A stretch of 5,181 nucleotides of DNA from Anaerolineales bacterium (GTDB lineage: Bacteria > Chloroflexota > Anaerolineae > Anaerolineales > UBA11858). The DNA lies in the NCBI GenBank assembly GCA_015485245.1, contig WFTY01000061.1, positions 1 to 5,181 on the forward strand, written 5' to 3'. Made by a program: the position numbers and the translations under genes. This document shows positions 4,669-5,181 of the stretch, one piece after another. The notes beneath the pieces are model-generated. The model was not told the DNA's origin. It saw only the letters and a list, made by a program, of their open reading frames with translations, and made no database searches. The first letter of the stretch is position 1; each line of letters begins with the position of its first letter.

Positions 4669-5181
4669 ATGAACGCAAAACTACAGAGGATATTGCAATG
4701 GATCGGTCTGGGTGCGCTGGCGGTGTTCGTCTTTCTGGTGAGCGGCATTTTGTGGGGCGAGCAGCCGGCGCACGCTCTGCCGGAGTATGCTTCCCGGACG
4801 GGAGAACCGTGTGCAACGTGCCATGTCAACCCCGGCGGTGGGGGGCCGCGCACGCTGCGCGGGCTGCTGTGGGCCGCACAAGGGCGTCCGGATGAGGTGC
4901 CGGTGCTGGAGAATTTCCTCATCGCTCCCGGGGTGGAGGATGGGCAGGAGTTGTACGAGATCGCCTGCGCAGGCTGCCACGGTGCGGCGGGCGAAGGGTT
5001 GTTCGGCATCGCGCTGGTGGACTCCGGTCTTCGGGAGAACAAGATCCGCAGCACAATCGAGCGCGGACGGGAGCGCAGCGGGATGCCTTCCTTTGCCGGA
5101 CAGTTCACCGAGACGCAACTGGAAGCTCTGGTGGCCTATGTGTACGGCCTGGGGAGCGGGAAGATCGAGCCGCCGCCTGCC
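4669..5181 (+). CDS. Exported c-type cytochrome with at least two hemes (partial; C-terminus outside the window)
   Basis: The 171 visible residues run in frame to the window edge. A hydrophobic segment (about 12-29) followed by PAHA-LPEY looks like a signal peptide with a possible cleavage site after Ala36; if uncleaved it would be a membrane anchor. The first heme site is CATCH at 48-52, followed by VNPGGGGPRTLRG. The second is CAGCH at 100-104, in a typical class I cytochrome c fold. That fold begins with DGQELYEIACAGCHG and has the probable distal ligand Met139 in RSGMPSFAG and a final TETQLEALVAYVYGL helix (about 147-161). The end visible (KIEPPPA) looks like the start of a Pro-rich linker, so more domains or hemes may follow. 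It lies 114 nt downstream of the tetraheme lipoprotein gene, on the same strand, and the two probably serve the same external electron-transfer route (inference). The exact partner is not identifiable. Confidence 0.9.
   Translation, partial: MNAKLQRILQWIGLGALAVFVFLVSGILWGEQPAHALPEYASRTGEPCATCHVNPGGGGPRTLRGLLWAAQGRPDEVPVLENFLIAPGVEDGQELYEIACAGCHGAAGEGLFGIALVDSGLRENKIRSTIERGRERSGMPSFAGQFTETQLEALVAYVYGLGSGKIEPPPA

Noticed and set aside
1..5181. CRISPR arrays, tRNA or rRNA genes, insertion sequences, toxin-antitoxin or defence genes
   Set aside because: No regularly spaced repeats, no tRNA-like cloverleaf, no transposase motifs and no known defence motifs were seen on either strand. The window is filled by five genes with clear signalling or cytochrome signatures.

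Overview
The window looks like a piece of a bacterial chromosome, moderately GC-rich by eye. The style of the proteins suggests Chloroflexota, perhaps an Anaerolineae-like lineage. The pointers are a lipoprotein with a long Pro/Ala/Glu/Gln linker after the lipobox, a class III cyclase on a multi-pass membrane domain, and multiheme c-type cytochromes with CxxCHGWDY and CHVNPGGGG motifs. This assignment is inferred from remembered protein style, not from a marker gene.

Layout: the left 2.9 kb is a minus-strand signalling cluster, read right to left. A two-TM sensor histidine kinase (2893-1811) overlaps by 8 nt an OmpR/PhoB-type response regulator (1818-1135). After a 30-nt gap comes a membrane-bound class III adenylate cyclase (1104 to beyond position 1, C-terminus cut off). 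The right 2.1 kb is a plus-strand electron-transfer cluster. It holds a tetraheme c-type cytochrome lipoprotein made of two tandem diheme modules (3091-4554), then a perfect 16-bp hairpin (4565-4599), then the start of an exported cytochrome with two heme motifs (4669 to beyond 5181). The two clusters diverge from a 197-bp intergenic region (2894-3090). That region carries a consensus -10 box for the kinase and short repeats that could be operators.

How the parts may work together (inference): the kinase/regulator pair could sense a membrane or redox-related signal and control the divergent cytochrome genes, the cyclase, or both. A cAMP branch is hinted at by a 9/10 match to the E. coli CRP consensus (4642-4657), placed just upstream of the second cytochrome gene. 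No mobile element, tRNA, rRNA or CRISPR array is visible. The points most worth a second look are the duplicated tetraheme lipoprotein, the histidine kinase H-box with Gly in place of Thr, the CRP-like site beside a cyclase cluster, and the strong hairpin without an adjacent U-tract.
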